Assembly (NCBI RefSeq): GCF_021698855.1
Contig: NZ_WWFA01000002.1
Span: 124,001 to 188,000, forward strand
Direction: 5' to 3'
From: Lactobacillus sp. S2-2
GTDB lineage: Bacteria > Bacillota > Bacilli > Lactobacillales > Lactobacillaceae
Length of the DNA: 64,000 bases
The position numbers and the translations under genes were made by a program. Below, piece after piece: positions 18,484-28,554 of this stretch; position 1 is the first letter of the stretch; each line of letters opens with the position of its first letter. A model generated the notes under the pieces. That model did no database searches. It saw only the letters and a list, made by a program, of their open reading frames with translations, and was not told the DNA's origin.

Positions 18484-18510
18484 AAGAGTTCATTTGAACT
18501 CTTTTTTTTG
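18482..18510 (+). terminator. Intrinsic terminator after yqeY
   Basis: A perfect stem (aaagagttca/tgaactcttt) with a two-base centre is followed by a T run. Confidence 0.85.
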
Positions 18511-18594
18511 TGAAAAATTAATATAAATTAACAAAATAATTAGTTTATATGCTAACATCATAGTAAGATTATAATTGAAAAGAGGTATTTTTAT

Positions 18595-19560
18595 TTGCAT
18601 AATCAGTTTGAATTTGAAAAACAATTAAATTTAAAAAATCAAAACGATCAAATTAGTTTATTTGGTACACAAGATAAATTTTTATCAATTATTGAAGATA
18701 GTTTAGATTTAAAGATAACTACTTCTGATGGTTCGATTAAGATTATGGGTGACAATGAAGAAAATGTACAAATAGCTATTGATATTTTAAAAAAAATGAT
18801 AGAACTTATTCATTCAGGAATTACACTTAACAGTAGTGATTTTGTTAGTGCTTTAAAAATGGCTCGAAAAGGTACATTGGAATATTTTACCGATTTGTAT
18901 AATCAAGTTTTAATTAAAGATAATAAAGGTAAATCAGTTCGAGTTAAAAATTTCGGTCAAAGACAATACATTAGAGCTATTCAAAATAATAGTATTACTT
19001 TTGGAATTGGACCTGCTGGTACTGGTAAAACTTATTTAGCAGTTGTTATGGCAGTTGCAGCTCTAAAAAAAGGACTTGTAGATAAAATTATTTTAACTAG
19101 ACCTGCTGTAGAAGCTGGAGAAAGTTTAGGATTCTTACCAGGAGATTTAAAGGAAAAAGTTGATCCTTATCTAAGACCTCTATATGATGCATTGCATTCA
19201 ATTTATGGTGCTGATCATACCGAAAGATTGATTGATCGTGGGGTTATTGAAATTGCACCATTAGCTTATATGAGGGGAAGAACATTAGATTCTGCATTTG
19301 TTATTTTAGATGAAGCACAAAATACTACAAATTCACAAATGAAAATGTTTTTAACTAGGCTTGGATTTGAATCAAAAATGATTGTAAATGGTGATATCTC
19401 ACAAATCGATTTACCTAGTAATGCAAAAAGTGGATTAATTTCTGCAAAAAGTATTTTACGTGATGTAAGTCAAATTGAATTTGTGGAATTTAATTCTGAT
19501 GATGTTGTTAGAAATCCGGTTGTTTCAAAGATAATAAATGCTTATGAAAATAAAGATTAA
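18595..19560 (+). CDS. PhoH family ATPase
   Basis: A 321-aa PhoH-like (YbeZ type) P-loop NTPase with an N-terminal KH-like region, Walker A GPAGTGKT (139-146), Walker B FVILDEAQNTT and the GDISQIDLP motif. It is encoded directly before ybeY, as in most bacteria, where the two are linked to rRNA maturation and ribosome quality control. Start codon is TTG at 18595, 8 bases after AGAGGT. A TATAAT at 18570-18575 is a likely -10 element with no good -35. Confidence 0.93.
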   Translation: MHNQFEFEKQLNLKNQNDQISLFGTQDKFLSIIEDSLDLKITTSDGSIKIMGDNEENVQIAIDILKKMIELIHSGITLNSSDFVSALKMARKGTLEYFTDLYNQVLIKDNKGKSVRVKNFGQRQYIRAIQNNSITFGIGPAGTGKTYLAVVMAVAALKKGLVDKIILTRPAVEAGESLGFLPGDLKEKVDPYLRPLYDALHSIYGADHTERLIDRGVIEIAPLAYMRGRTLDSAFVILDEAQNTTNSQMKMFLTRLGFESKMIVNGDISQIDLPSNAKSGLISAKSILRDVSQIEFVEFNSDDVVRNPVVSKIINAYENKD

Positions 19561-19574
19561 TGTGAGGTTAAATA

Positions 19575-20054
19575 ATGGATTTAGAAATTTATGATCATAC
19601 AAAAAACAAAGTAAGTGATGATAATATAGAATTAATTGAATCAATATTAAATTTTTCAGCAAAAAAAATTGATTTAAATGATAATACCGAAATGTCTGTT
19701 ACACTTGTAAATAATGATGAAATTCAAGATATAAATCGTGAATATCGTAATGTAGATCGCGCTACAGATGTAATTAGTTTTGCGATTGAAGATAATGAGG
19801 ATGATTTCCCAATTTTAATGACGGAAGAAATGCAAAATGAAATTCCTAAAAATATTGGTGATATTTTTATTTCAGTTGATAAAGTTAAAGAACAAGCTGA
19901 TTTTTTAAATCATTCGTATGAAAGAGAATTAGCATTTCTTGCCTTACATGGATTTTTACATTTAAATGGTTATGATCATATGGAACCTGAAGATGAAAAA
20001 ATTATGATGCCAATGCAAAGGGTGATAATGGAAGAGTATGGATTGGAAAGATAA
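19575..20054 (+). CDS. ybeY: Endoribonuclease YbeY (rRNA maturation factor)
   Basis: A 159-aa metalloprotein acting in 16S rRNA 3'-end processing and ribosome quality control. The zinc-binding motif HGFLHLNGYDH is at 125-135, giving the three His ligands, and NREYRNVDRATDVISFA is the conserved upstream core. It is 14 bases behind phoH and overlaps dgkA by 17 bases, so the three are translated from one message. Confidence 0.96.
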   Translation: MDLEIYDHTKNKVSDDNIELIESILNFSAKKIDLNDNTEMSVTLVNNDEIQDINREYRNVDRATDVISFAIEDNEDDFPILMTEEMQNEIPKNIGDIFISVDKVKEQADFLNHSYERELAFLALHGFLHLNGYDHMEPEDEKIMMPMQRVIMEEYGLER

Positions 20055-20430
20055 AAGAACTCAAAAAAATAATAACTTTTTTGAATCATTAAAAAATGCT
20101 ATTTCTGGAATTAGATATTTGATTATAGATGAGAGAAATTTTAGGTTTCATATTTCTGCTTCAATTATCGTTATCGTATTAGCATGGATTTTAAAAATTA
20201 GAACTTATCAATTTTTATGGCTAGTTTTGGCAATTTTATTAGTTATTCTAGCTGAACTAATTAATACATTAATTGAAAGAATTATTGATTTAATAGTTGG
20301 AAATAAATTTAATTTACTAGCAAAAAAAATAAAAGATATTGCTGCTGGCGGTGTTTTAATAACATCGTTTATTGCGGTTATTATTGGAGTGACTATTTTT
20401 ACCCCAGTTTTAATTAAGCTACTTACTTAA
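20038..20430 (+). CDS. dgkA: Diacylglycerol kinase family protein (undecaprenol kinase-like)
   Basis: A 130-aa membrane protein with three hydrophobic helices after a cytoplasmic N-terminus. The conserved NAISGIRY and [15 protein letters not shown] motifs belong to the DgkA family; in Gram-positives this form usually phosphorylates undecaprenol, recycling the lipid carrier for cell wall synthesis. It starts inside the end of ybeY (ATG 20038) with GGAAGAG as ribosome site, and its stop overlaps the upstream in-frame ATG of era. Confidence 0.93.
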   Translation: MDWKDKRTQKNNNFFESLKNAISGIRYLIIDERNFRFHISASIIVIVLAWILKIRTYQFLWLVLAILLVILAELINTLIERIIDLIVGNKFNLLAKKIKDIAAGGVLITSFIAVIIGVTIFTPVLIKLLT

Positions 20431-20444
20431 TGGAGGAATTACTT

Positions 20445-21347
20445 TTGGAAAATAATTTTAAATCAGGATTTGTTGCAATCGTTGGAAGACCTAATGTTGG
20501 GAAATCAACATTTCTAAATCGTGTGATTGGGCAAAAAATTGCCATTATGAGTGATAAGGCGCAAACAACCAGAAATAAAATACAAGGTGTATATACTACC
20601 GATGATTCACAAATTGTATTTATTGATACTCCGGGAATTCATAAACCTAAAAATAAATTAGATCAATTTATGGATGATTCAGCCATTTCTTCTTTAAAAG
20701 AAGTTGATGCAGTGTTATTTATGGTTAGTGCAAGTGAAACAAGAGGTGCTGGTGATAACTATATAATTAATCAATTAAAAGAAGTTAAACAGCCAATCTA
20801 TTTAATTATTAATAAAATAGATGAAATTAATCCAAATGATTTATTACCAATTATGGAAACTTATAAAAAAGCATTAAATTGGAAAGATGTATTTCCAATT
20901 TCAGCTTTGAATGGAAACAACGTTAATGATTTATTAGAAGCTATTAGTAATGATTTACCTGAAGGTCCACAATATTATCCAGAAGATCAAATAACTGATC
21001 ATCCAGAAAGATTTGTGATAGCTGAGTTGATTAGAGAGAAAGTTTTACAATTAACTAGACAAGAAATTCCTCATTCAGTTGCAATTGATATTGGAAGCAT
21101 AAAAACTGACGACAATGGATTAGTTAACATTGAAGCCAATATTATTGTTGAAAGAAAAGGACAAAGAGGAATTATTGTTGGTAAGGGTGGAGAAGTTTTA
21201 AAGAGAATTGGAACTTTAGCTAGAAAAGATATTGAAAATCTTCTAGGTAGTCGTGTTTACCTATCTTTATGGGTTAAAATTAGTCCTGGATGGCGTGATA
21301 AAGATGTTGCTTTAAATCGACTAGGATATAAAAAAGATAATTATTAA
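20445..21347 (+). CDS. era: GTPase Era
   Basis: Era binds 16S rRNA and assists 30S assembly. The 300-aa protein has G1 GRPNVGKS, G3 DTPGIHKP, G4 NKID and a C-terminal KH domain ([23 protein letters not shown]). I place the start at TTG 20445: GGAGG at 20432-20436 lies 8 bases upstream and is itself part of the earlier in-frame ATG codon region (20430). The TTG also gives the usual N-terminus, about eight residues before the G1 strand. Confidence 0.96.
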   Translation: MENNFKSGFVAIVGRPNVGKSTFLNRVIGQKIAIMSDKAQTTRNKIQGVYTTDDSQIVFIDTPGIHKPKNKLDQFMDDSAISSLKEVDAVLFMVSASETRGAGDNYIINQLKEVKQPIYLIINKIDEINPNDLLPIMETYKKALNWKDVFPISALNGNNVNDLLEAISNDLPEGPQYYPEDQITDHPERFVIAELIREKVLQLTRQEIPHSVAIDIGSIKTDDNGLVNIEANIIVERKGQRGIIVGKGGEVLKRIGTLARKDIENLLGSRVYLSLWVKISPGWRDKDVALNRLGYKKDNY

Positions 21348-21370
21348 TTAGGCGATGATTAAGAGTGAGC

Positions 21371-22147
21371 ATGTATAATACTTCATTTCATGGAATTTTA
21401 ATGTATCGAAAAGATTATAAAGATAACGATATGTTAGTTAAATTTTTTACAGCTGAATATGGTAAAAAAATGTTTTTTGTTAGAGGTGCTAAAAAGAAAA
21501 ATTTTAAAATGACAAGTGATATATTGCCATTTACTTATGGTGAATATACTGGAAATATCAATGATGATGGTCTTTCATATATTTTAAATGCAAGTGATAC
21601 CAATCATTTTAAAAATATTACTAATGATATTTTTTATAATGCTTATGTAACCTATATTATTAGCTTAATTGATGCAGCTTTTCCTGATTCACTTAAACAA
21701 GTAAAGTGGTTTAATAACTTATTCTATGCGCAACAACATATTGATAATGGATTAGATCCAGAAATTATAACTAATTTAATTGAGTTACAATTATTACCTG
21801 AATTTGGAGTTGCACAAAATTTTAAAGATTGTGTTATTTGTGGAAGAAATGATTTGAAGTTAGATTATTCAGAATCTTATGGCGGATTACTTTGTCAAAA
21901 TCATTTTGAATTGGATAAGTATCGAATTTCATTAGATAATGATTCATTATTTTATTTAAAATCATTATCTGAAACTAAAATTATAGATATTAAAAAAATA
22001 GATGTAGAAAAAAATACAAAAAAAGTTCTTAGACAAGTAATCGATAAAATTTATGATAATTCAGTTGGAATAAATCTTAAGAGTAAAAAATTTATTGATC
22101 AAATGGATCAATGGAGTTTAAAGTTGAAAATGAATCGAAGAGATTGA
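21371..22147 (+). CDS. recO: DNA repair protein RecO
   Basis: RecO loads RecA onto SSB-coated DNA in the RecFOR pathway. The protein (258 aa) has an N-terminal OB fold (FHGILMYRKDYKDNDMLVKFF), a helical middle and a zinc finger with CVICG and LLCQNHF. The position behind era is conserved in Firmicutes. The start could also be the GTG at 21365; neither has a strong ribosome site. The -35 box of the next promoter overlaps the stop codon. Confidence 0.92.
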   Translation: MYNTSFHGILMYRKDYKDNDMLVKFFTAEYGKKMFFVRGAKKKNFKMTSDILPFTYGEYTGNINDDGLSYILNASDTNHFKNITNDIFYNAYVTYIISLIDAAFPDSLKQVKWFNNLFYAQQHIDNGLDPEIITNLIELQLLPEFGVAQNFKDCVICGRNDLKLDYSESYGGLLCQNHFELDKYRISLDNDSLFYLKSLSETKIIDIKKIDVEKNTKKVLRQVIDKIYDNSVGINLKSKKFIDQMDQWSLKLKMNRRD

Positions 22148-22172
22148 CATTTTTGAATTTGAATCATAGAAT
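22144..22172 (+). promoter_or_regulatory. Sigma-A promoter of the glyQS T-box leader
   Basis: Perfect TTGACA (22144-22149), 17-base spacer and TAGAAT (22167-22172). The TGA of TTGACA is the recO stop codon. Confidence 0.85.
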
Positions 22173-22178
22173 TATTTT

Positions 22179-22384
22179 ACAAGGATTAAAAAGATAAAAG
22201 AATGTTATGTGATTATAAATTAAAGCGAAGTCATGTTAGTGAAAGATGACTATTTGTTTACATAATTGGCACTTTTTGAATTAGTTAAAAAATTAAGTTG
22301 CTGACTAAGTCAGAAGTAGGGTGGAACCGCGGTTAATCGTCCCTATGTATTAATTATTTTTATTAATGCATAGGGACTTTTTTG
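22179..22384 (+). promoter_or_regulatory. Glycine T-box leader of glyQS with terminator
   Basis: The T-box core AGGGTGGAACCGCGG is at 22318-22332. A likely Gly specifier GGC is at 22268-22270, followed by the usual purine. The terminator has 16-bp arms (22339-22354 and 22362-22377) and a T run. Uncharged tRNA-Gly should stabilise the antiterminator and switch on glyQS. Confidence 0.92.
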
Positions 22385-22404
22385 TTTTTTGAGGAGGAAG
22401 AATA

Positions 22405-23331
22405 ATGACACAAAGTTTATCTGTTCAAGATATTATTAAAAAATTAGAAACATATTGGGGAAATCAAGGATGTATGATTATGCAATCATATGATACTGAA
22501 AAAGGGGCAGGTACAATGAGTCCTTTTACTTTTTTAAGAGCGGTTGGTCCAGAGCCTTGGAATGTTGCATATGTTGAACCATCAAGAAGACCTGCTGATG
22601 GACGTTATGGAGAAAACCCTAATCGTTTATACCAACATCATCAATTTCAAGTATTAATGAAGCCATCTCCTGATAATATTCAAGAATTATATATTGATTC
22701 TTTAAAAGAGTTAGGAATTAATCCTTTAGAACATGATATTAGATTTGTTGAAGATAACTGGGAAAATCCTTCAATGGGTTGTGCTGGTGTTGGTTGGGAA
22801 GTATGGCTTGATGGAATGGAGATTACTCAATTTACTTATTTCCAAACAGTTGGTGGATTAACAATGAACCCAGTTGCAGTTGAAATTACTTATGGTGTAG
22901 AAAGATTGTCATCATATATTCAAGATGTTAATAATGTTTTTGATCTTGATTGGGCTGATGGAGTTAAGTATGGTGATATTTTCAAAGAACCAGAATATGA
23001 ACATACAAGATATAGTTTTGATGAAAGTGATCAATCATTATTATTAGAAATGTTTGATAAATTTGAAGTTGAAGCAAAAAGATTAATTAAACTTGGCTTA
23101 GTTCATCCAGCATATGATTATATTTTAAAGTGTAGTCATACTTTTAATTTACTAGATGCAAGAGGTGCTGTTTCAGTTACCGAAAGAGCAGGTTATTTAT
23201 CAAGAATTAGAAATATGGCAAAAGATGTTGCAAAAGAATTTGTATCTGAAAGAAAGAAATTAGGATTTCCTTTAGTTAAAGATGAAAAATTAAGAAATGA
23301 ATTACTTGATGATAGTGAGGAGGCAAAATAA
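22405..23331 (+). CDS. glyQ: Glycine--tRNA ligase alpha subunit
   Basis: Catalytic subunit of the bacterial alpha2beta2 glycyl-tRNA synthetase. At 308 aa it is of normal length, and the sequence is strongly conserved: [20 protein letters not shown] at the start, [20 protein letters not shown], and [24 protein letters not shown] precedes the ATG. It shares one base with glyS (TAATG), so the subunits are translationally coupled, and both are under the Gly T-box. Confidence 0.98.
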   Translation: MTQSLSVQDIIKKLETYWGNQGCMIMQSYDTEKGAGTMSPFTFLRAVGPEPWNVAYVEPSRRPADGRYGENPNRLYQHHQFQVLMKPSPDNIQELYIDSLKELGINPLEHDIRFVEDNWENPSMGCAGVGWEVWLDGMEITQFTYFQTVGGLTMNPVAVEITYGVERLSSYIQDVNNVFDLDWADGVKYGDIFKEPEYEHTRYSFDESDQSLLLEMFDKFEVEAKRLIKLGLVHPAYDYILKCSHTFNLLDARGAVSVTERAGYLSRIRNMAKDVAKEFVSERKKLGFPLVKDEKLRNELLDDSEEAK

Positions 23332-25403
23332 TGGAAAATACATTTTTATTAGAAGTCGGATTAGAAGAAATGCCAGCTCATGTTGTTACGCCAAGTATTA
23401 AAGAATTGGTAAATAAAATTTCTAAGTATTTAAAAGATGAACGAATTAATTTTAATAATATTAAGCCATTTTCAACACCAAGAAGATTAGCGGTTGAAAT
23501 CAGTGGATTATCAGATAAGCAAGAAGATATTGATGAAGAAGTTAAAGGACCATCAAAGAAAATTGCTGTTGACGAAAATGGTAATTGGAGTAAAGCTGCA
23601 ATTGGTTTCTGTAAAGGTCAAGGAGTTAATCCTGATGATATTCAGTTTAAGGAAATTAAAGGGACCGAATATGTTTTTGTAAATAAACATATTACAGGAA
23701 AAAGTGTTGAGGAAATTTTAGTTGGTCTAAAGGATGTAATTACATCAATGAAATTTCCAACTATGATGAAATGGGGAAATAACAGTCTTGAGTTTGTAAG
23801 ACCAATTAAATGGTTAATTGCATTGTTAAATGATAAAATAATTCCTTTTTCCATTCTTGATGTTTCTACTAATAATCTATCAAGAGGACATCGTTTCCTA
23901 GGTCAAATGGCAGTAATTAATAATGCAAATGAATATGAAGAAAAATTAAATGATGAATTTGTAATCGTTGATGCAGATCAGAGAAAACAAAAAATCAGAG
24001 AACAAATTAATGAAATTTCAGTTGAAAATAATTGGAATATTGAAATTGATGAAGAGTTATTAGAAGAAGTTAATAATTTAGTTGAATGGCCAACTGCTTT
24101 TTACGGTAATTTTGATGAAAAATTCTTGAAAATTCCAAAGGTTGTTTTAATTACATCAATGAAAAATCATCAAAGATTCTTTTCAGTTGAAAATAAAAAT
24201 AATGAAATTCTTCCATACTTTATTTCAGTTAGAAACGGGAATGATCATGCAATTAAAAATGTTGCAAACGGGAATGAAAAAGTTTTAACAGCAAGACTTT
24301 CTGATGCTGAATTTTTCTATGAAGAAGATCAAAAGAAAACAATTGATGATTATTTAGAAAAATTAAAATCAGTTAGTTTCCATGATCAAATATCTTCTGA
24401 ATTTGATAAAATGAAAAGAACAAAAATTATTGCTGATTTAATTGCAAATAAATTATCGTTAGGAAATGATGATTTAGTTAATTTAAATCGTGCAAGTGAT
24501 ATTTATAAATTTGATTTAGTTACAGGGATGGTTGGAGAATTTTCCGAATTACAAGGTGTAATGGGAGAAATTTATGCTTTATTAAACGGAGAGAATGCTG
24601 CTGTTGCTAAAGCAATTAAAGAGCATTATTATCCAATTTCTGCAAATGCTGAATTGCCTGATAGTAAAATTGGTGCAATTTTATCTATTGCTGATAAATT
24701 AGATAGTGTTATGACATTCTTTGCTGCTGGAATGATTCCAAGTGGATCAAATGATCCATATGCTTTGAGAAGACAAGTAGCTGGAATTGTTAGAATTTTG
24801 GATAATCAAAACTGGAATTTAGATTTAAATGAATTAATGAAAGAATCAATTGATGAAGAAATCAGAAATTCAATCTCACCAAAGGTTGATCAAACAAAAG
24901 TGATTGTTGATGTAAATGAATTTATTAAAGAAAGAATTAAAAAGCTACTTAAAGATGAAAAAATTCGTTATGATATTAGTGAAGCTGCAGTAAATTCAAT
25001 GAATTTTGATGTTAATTATAAAATGAAAATTGCTAGAAAATTTAATGAAATTAAAAACGATGATAAATTTAAAGAAACAGTTGAAGCATTGACTCGTGTG
25101 GTAAGAATTGCTGATAAAAATAAAGTTGAAAATTTAGAAATTAATTCATCTTTATTTGAAAATGATGCTGAAAATAATCTTTATAATCAATCCAAAACTG
25201 TAGATGATTCATTAAATCAATTAGATGCAAATACTTCATTTGATAAAATATCTACTTTAAAAGAATCAATTATTTCATACTTTGATGCAACTATGATTAT
25301 GGATAATAATGAAGAAGTAAAAAATAATCGTTTAAAACAAATGAATTATTTAGCTAATATTATTAATCGTGTTATTTTTGTTGATAGTATTAATATTAAA
25401 TAA
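23331..25403 (+). CDS. glyS: Glycine--tRNA ligase beta subunit
   Basis: The 690-aa tRNA-binding subunit of the heterotetrameric enzyme. It has the canonical N-terminus (LLEVGLEEMPAHVVTPS), FSTPRRLAVEISGL, the VEWPTAFYGNFDEKFL and LITSMKNHQRFF motifs, the HD-like region (AILSIADKLDSVMTFFAAGMIPSGSNDPYALRR) and a C-terminal anticodon-binding region. Works only with GlyQ, encoded directly upstream. Confidence 0.98.
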   Translation: MENTFLLEVGLEEMPAHVVTPSIKELVNKISKYLKDERINFNNIKPFSTPRRLAVEISGLSDKQEDIDEEVKGPSKKIAVDENGNWSKAAIGFCKGQGVNPDDIQFKEIKGTEYVFVNKHITGKSVEEILVGLKDVITSMKFPTMMKWGNNSLEFVRPIKWLIALLNDKIIPFSILDVSTNNLSRGHRFLGQMAVINNANEYEEKLNDEFVIVDADQRKQKIREQINEISVENNWNIEIDEELLEEVNNLVEWPTAFYGNFDEKFLKIPKVVLITSMKNHQRFFSVENKNNEILPYFISVRNGNDHAIKNVANGNEKVLTARLSDAEFFYEEDQKKTIDDYLEKLKSVSFHDQISSEFDKMKRTKIIADLIANKLSLGNDDLVNLNRASDIYKFDLVTGMVGEFSELQGVMGEIYALLNGENAAVAKAIKEHYYPISANAELPDSKIGAILSIADKLDSVMTFFAAGMIPSGSNDPYALRRQVAGIVRILDNQNWNLDLNELMKESIDEEIRNSISPKVDQTKVIVDVNEFIKERIKKLLKDEKIRYDISEAAVNSMNFDVNYKMKIARKFNEIKNDDKFKETVEALTRVVRIADKNKVENLEINSSLFENDAENNLYNQSKTVDDSLNQLDANTSFDKISTLKESIISYFDATMIMDNNEEVKNNRLKQMNYLANIINRVIFVDSINIK

Positions 25404-25412
25404 TATGTAGGG

Positions 25413-25440
25413 TTGCTTTTTACTTATTTTATGATAAAAT
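25413..25440 (+). promoter_or_regulatory. Sigma-A promoter of dnaG-rpoD
   Basis: TTGCTT (25413-25418), 16-base spacer, TAAAAT (25435-25440). Confidence 0.6.
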
Positions 25441-25460
25441 TTAAATAGGTTTTCTATGCT

Positions 25461-25495
25461 TAAAAGTCGTATTTCTAAAATGAATACGACTTTTA
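25461..25495 (+). other. Perfect hairpin in the dnaG leader
   Basis: Thirteen-base arms (taaaagtcgtatt at 25461-25473 and its exact complement at 25483-25495) surround a 9-base loop. No T run follows, so it is not a clear terminator. It lies just after the presumed transcription start and 24 bases before the dnaG start codon; a role as a glyS 3' end, mRNA stabiliser or attenuator is possible. Confidence 0.6.
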
Positions 25496-25519
25496 AATGT
25501 TTATAAAGGTGGCGATGTT

Positions 25520-27325
25520 ATGGCTAAAATACCTGAAAATGTTATTGAAGAAGTTCGTTCGCAAACTAATATCACTGATATTATTGATCAATATGTTCAA
25601 CTTTCAAAATCAGGAAATAATTTATTTGGTCTATGTCCTTTTCATGATGAAAAGACGCCATCTTTTTCTGTAAACGAAGATAAACAAATTTTTCATTGTT
25701 TTAGTTGTGGTAGAGGTGGAAATGTTTTTAAATTTTTAATGGATTTAAAAGGATTATCTTTTCCTGAATCGGTTATGGAAGTTGCCGATAATCAAAATAT
25801 ATCTTTACCAGATGATTATCATAGTAATTCAAAACCTAACATTAATTCTGACGATAAAAAATTAATGCAATATCATAAAGATGCAGTTGAATTATACCAT
25901 CATATTTTGGTTAATACTGATTTAGGAAAGAGTGCACTAAAATATCTTCATGAAAGAAAATTAACCGATGAAATGATTAATAAATTTCAGATTGGATTTG
26001 CACCAAGTACTAGATTATTAAAGCCTTTTTTTGAAAATAAGCAACCTGATTTTCAATTATTAAGAAAGTCTGGATTATTTTTAGAAAATAGAGATGGAGA
26101 TTTAGTTGATCGATTTGTAGATCGAATCATGTTTCCAATTCGAGATTCAAATGGAAATTATATCGCCTTTTCTGGTCGATTAATTGATAAAAATGATGAT
26201 GCTCCAAAATATTTAAATAGTCCAGAAACAAAGATTTTTAATAAAAGTAATGTTTTATTTAATTTAGATTTAGCAAGACCAGAAATTAGAAATTCCGGTA
26301 ATGTTATTTTATTTGAAGGATTTATGGATGTTATTTCAGCGTTTCAAGCAGGAGTTACAAATGGAATAGCTTCAATGGGGACTAGTCTAACAAATAATCA
26401 AATTAGTATGATTGAACGAATTACAAAGGAAATTTATATTTGCTATGATGGTGATAGTCCTGGTCAAAATGCTACTAATCGAGCATTGGATATTTTTAAA
26501 CAAGACAGTAATTTAAAAATAGGAGTTATTTCGATTCCTGATGGTAAAGATCCAGATGAATTTAGAAGAGATAATGGAAATGATCAATTTAAAGGCTTAG
26601 TAAAAAATAATAAGGAAAGTTTTGTTTCATTTAAGCTTAATTTTTTTGCAAAGCAATTTAACTTAAAAACTGACGAAGGTCAACTCGATTATATTCAAGT
26701 AGCACTAAAAGAAATCGCAGATGTACCAGATGCGTTAGAAAGAGATTTTTATTTAAATAAATTATCGCAAGATTTTAATTTTGATAAGTCAATGATGATT
26801 GATAAAGTTAATCAAATGCTTCAAAATCATCCTAAACAATATAGTAATTATAAAAAGCCTGAACGTTCAATTGAAATTAGAAAAAATAAGCAAGAAATTT
26901 CTCAGGTAGAACGAGCTGAAAGATTATTAATTCATCGATTTATTTATAGTGAAAATGCAAGAATTAGAATTAATAATCAGACTGATTTTTATTTTACAGA
27001 TGATCGATATCAAAGATTATTTATCTTTTTACAGGAGTATTTTAAAAATAATGATAAATTAAATATGTCTGAGTTAATTGATTTTATACAAGATGACAAT
27101 TTAATTAATTTATTGGTTGATATAGATAATACTGAATTAGTTGAAGATAGTTTTAATGCAGAAGAAATTGAAGATTGTATTAATTTATTAACTAAGAAGG
27201 CGCCAATTGAAAATGATTTAGATAAATTGAATCAAGAATTAAAAGAATCAATAAATACTGGTGATCAAATGAAACAACAAGAACTAGTAATTAAAATTAT
27301 TGAATTAAGAAAACAAATGCAATAA
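25520..27325 (+). CDS. dnaG: DNA primase
   Basis: Makes RNA primers at the replication fork with the helicase DnaB/DnaC. The 601-aa protein has the CHC2 zinc finger (Cys39, His42, Cys60, Cys63 in LCPFHDEKTPSFS...FHCFSCG), the catalytic core (FPIRDSNGNYIAFSGRLI), the TOPRIM domain (ILFEGFMDVISAFQAG, YICYDGDSPGQNA) and a C-terminal helicase-binding region. It is followed by rpoD after 30 bases, the classical macromolecular-synthesis pair of Firmicutes. Confidence 0.97.
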   Translation: MAKIPENVIEEVRSQTNITDIIDQYVQLSKSGNNLFGLCPFHDEKTPSFSVNEDKQIFHCFSCGRGGNVFKFLMDLKGLSFPESVMEVADNQNISLPDDYHSNSKPNINSDDKKLMQYHKDAVELYHHILVNTDLGKSALKYLHERKLTDEMINKFQIGFAPSTRLLKPFFENKQPDFQLLRKSGLFLENRDGDLVDRFVDRIMFPIRDSNGNYIAFSGRLIDKNDDAPKYLNSPETKIFNKSNVLFNLDLARPEIRNSGNVILFEGFMDVISAFQAGVTNGIASMGTSLTNNQISMIERITKEIYICYDGDSPGQNATNRALDIFKQDSNLKIGVISIPDGKDPDEFRRDNGNDQFKGLVKNNKESFVSFKLNFFAKQFNLKTDEGQLDYIQVALKEIADVPDALERDFYLNKLSQDFNFDKSMMIDKVNQMLQNHPKQYSNYKKPERSIEIRKNKQEISQVERAERLLIHRFIYSENARIRINNQTDFYFTDDRYQRLFIFLQEYFKNNDKLNMSELIDFIQDDNLINLLVDIDNTELVEDSFNAEEIEDCINLLTKKAPIENDLDKLNQELKESINTGDQMKQQELVIKIIELRKQMQ

Positions 27326-27355
27326 AATCAGTAGGCACAATATGGAGGTTTATTT

Positions 27356-28468
27356 ATGGCAAACAACAAAAAAATATTCGATGAAGATGGATACAAAAAG
27401 GCTTTAGCAGATGTTGTTAAAAATAATAAAAAAATTGGACACATTACCTATGACAAATTGGAAGATGAATTAAAAACACCCTTTCAATTAGATGAAAAAC
27501 AAATGGAAAGTGTTTTAGATTCAATTGAAGATTCTGGAATTTCAATTGTTGATGAAAATGGAGAACCAGATCCAAGAGCTTTAAAAGCAGCTAAAAAAGT
27601 TACTCAAAAAGAACTCAAAGAAGCTGAAGATTCTAAAGGAATTAAAATTAATGATCCTGTTAGAATGTATTTAAAAGAAATTGGAAAAGTTTCATTATTG
27701 TCAGCTGAAGAAGAAGTTAACTTAGCACTTAGAATTGAAGATAATGATAATGAAGCTAAGCAAGAATTAGCTGAAGCTAACTTAAGATTGGTTGTTTCAA
27801 TTGCTAAAAGATATGTTGGAAGAGGAATGCAATTTCTTGATTTAATCCAAGAAGGTAATATGGGATTAATGAAAGCCGTTGAAAAATTTGATTACCGTAA
27901 AGGATTCAAATTCTCAACTTATGCAACTTGGTGGATTAGACAAGCAATTACTCGTGCAATTGCTGATCAAGCTAGAACTATTAGAATTCCAGTTCATATG
28001 GTTGAAACAATTAATAAATTAATCAGAATTCAAAGAATGCTTTTACAAGATTTAGGTCGTGAACCAGTTCCATCAGAAATTGGTGCAGAAATGGATATGC
28101 CAACCACTAAAGTTCGAGAAATTTTAAAGATTTCACAAGAACCAGTTTCACTTGAAACTCCAATTGGTGAAGAGGACGATTCACATTTAGGTGATTTCAT
28201 TGAAGATGAAGAAGCAACTAGTCCAGCTGATCATGCAGCTTATGAATTATTAAAAGAACAATTAGAAGGTGTATTAGATACATTAACTGATCGTGAAGAA
28301 AATGTATTGAGATTAAGATTTGGACTTGATGATGGAAGAACTAGAACACTTGAAGAAGTGGGTAAAGTGTTTGGTGTTACAAGAGAAAGAATTAGACAAA
28401 TTGAAGCTAAAGCCTTAAGAAAGTTAAGACATCCTTCAAGAAGTAAGCAATTAAAGGATTTTCTTTAA
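27356..28468 (+). CDS. rpoD: RNA polymerase primary sigma factor SigA
   Basis: Housekeeping sigma factor, 370 aa. It has a short region 1.1, region 1.2 ([21 protein letters not shown]), region 2 ([51 protein letters not shown]), region 3, and region 4.2 ([19 protein letters not shown]). These DNA-reading regions fit the TTGACA/TATAAT promoters seen throughout the window. A terminator ends the dnaG-rpoD transcript. Confidence 0.98.
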   Translation: MANNKKIFDEDGYKKALADVVKNNKKIGHITYDKLEDELKTPFQLDEKQMESVLDSIEDSGISIVDENGEPDPRALKAAKKVTQKELKEAEDSKGIKINDPVRMYLKEIGKVSLLSAEEEVNLALRIEDNDNEAKQELAEANLRLVVSIAKRYVGRGMQFLDLIQEGNMGLMKAVEKFDYRKGFKFSTYATWWIRQAITRAIADQARTIRIPVHMVETINKLIRIQRMLLQDLGREPVPSEIGAEMDMPTTKVREILKISQEPVSLETPIGEEDDSHLGDFIEDEEATSPADHAAYELLKEQLEGVLDTLTDREENVLRLRFGLDDGRTRTLEEVGKVFGVTRERIRQIEAKALRKLRHPSRSKQLKDFL

Positions 28469-28476
28469 AGTTATGA

Positions 28477-28510
28477 ACAGAGATGCTAATTAAGCGTCTC
28501 TGTTTTTTTT
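28477..28510 (+). terminator. Intrinsic terminator after rpoD
   Basis: Eleven-base arms acagagatgct (28477-28487) and agcgtctctgt (28493-28503, one wobble) followed by T. Confidence 0.85.
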
Positions 28511-28554
28511 AAAAATAGTTTATAATAGAATAAATAAATTTTAGGAGAATTAAC

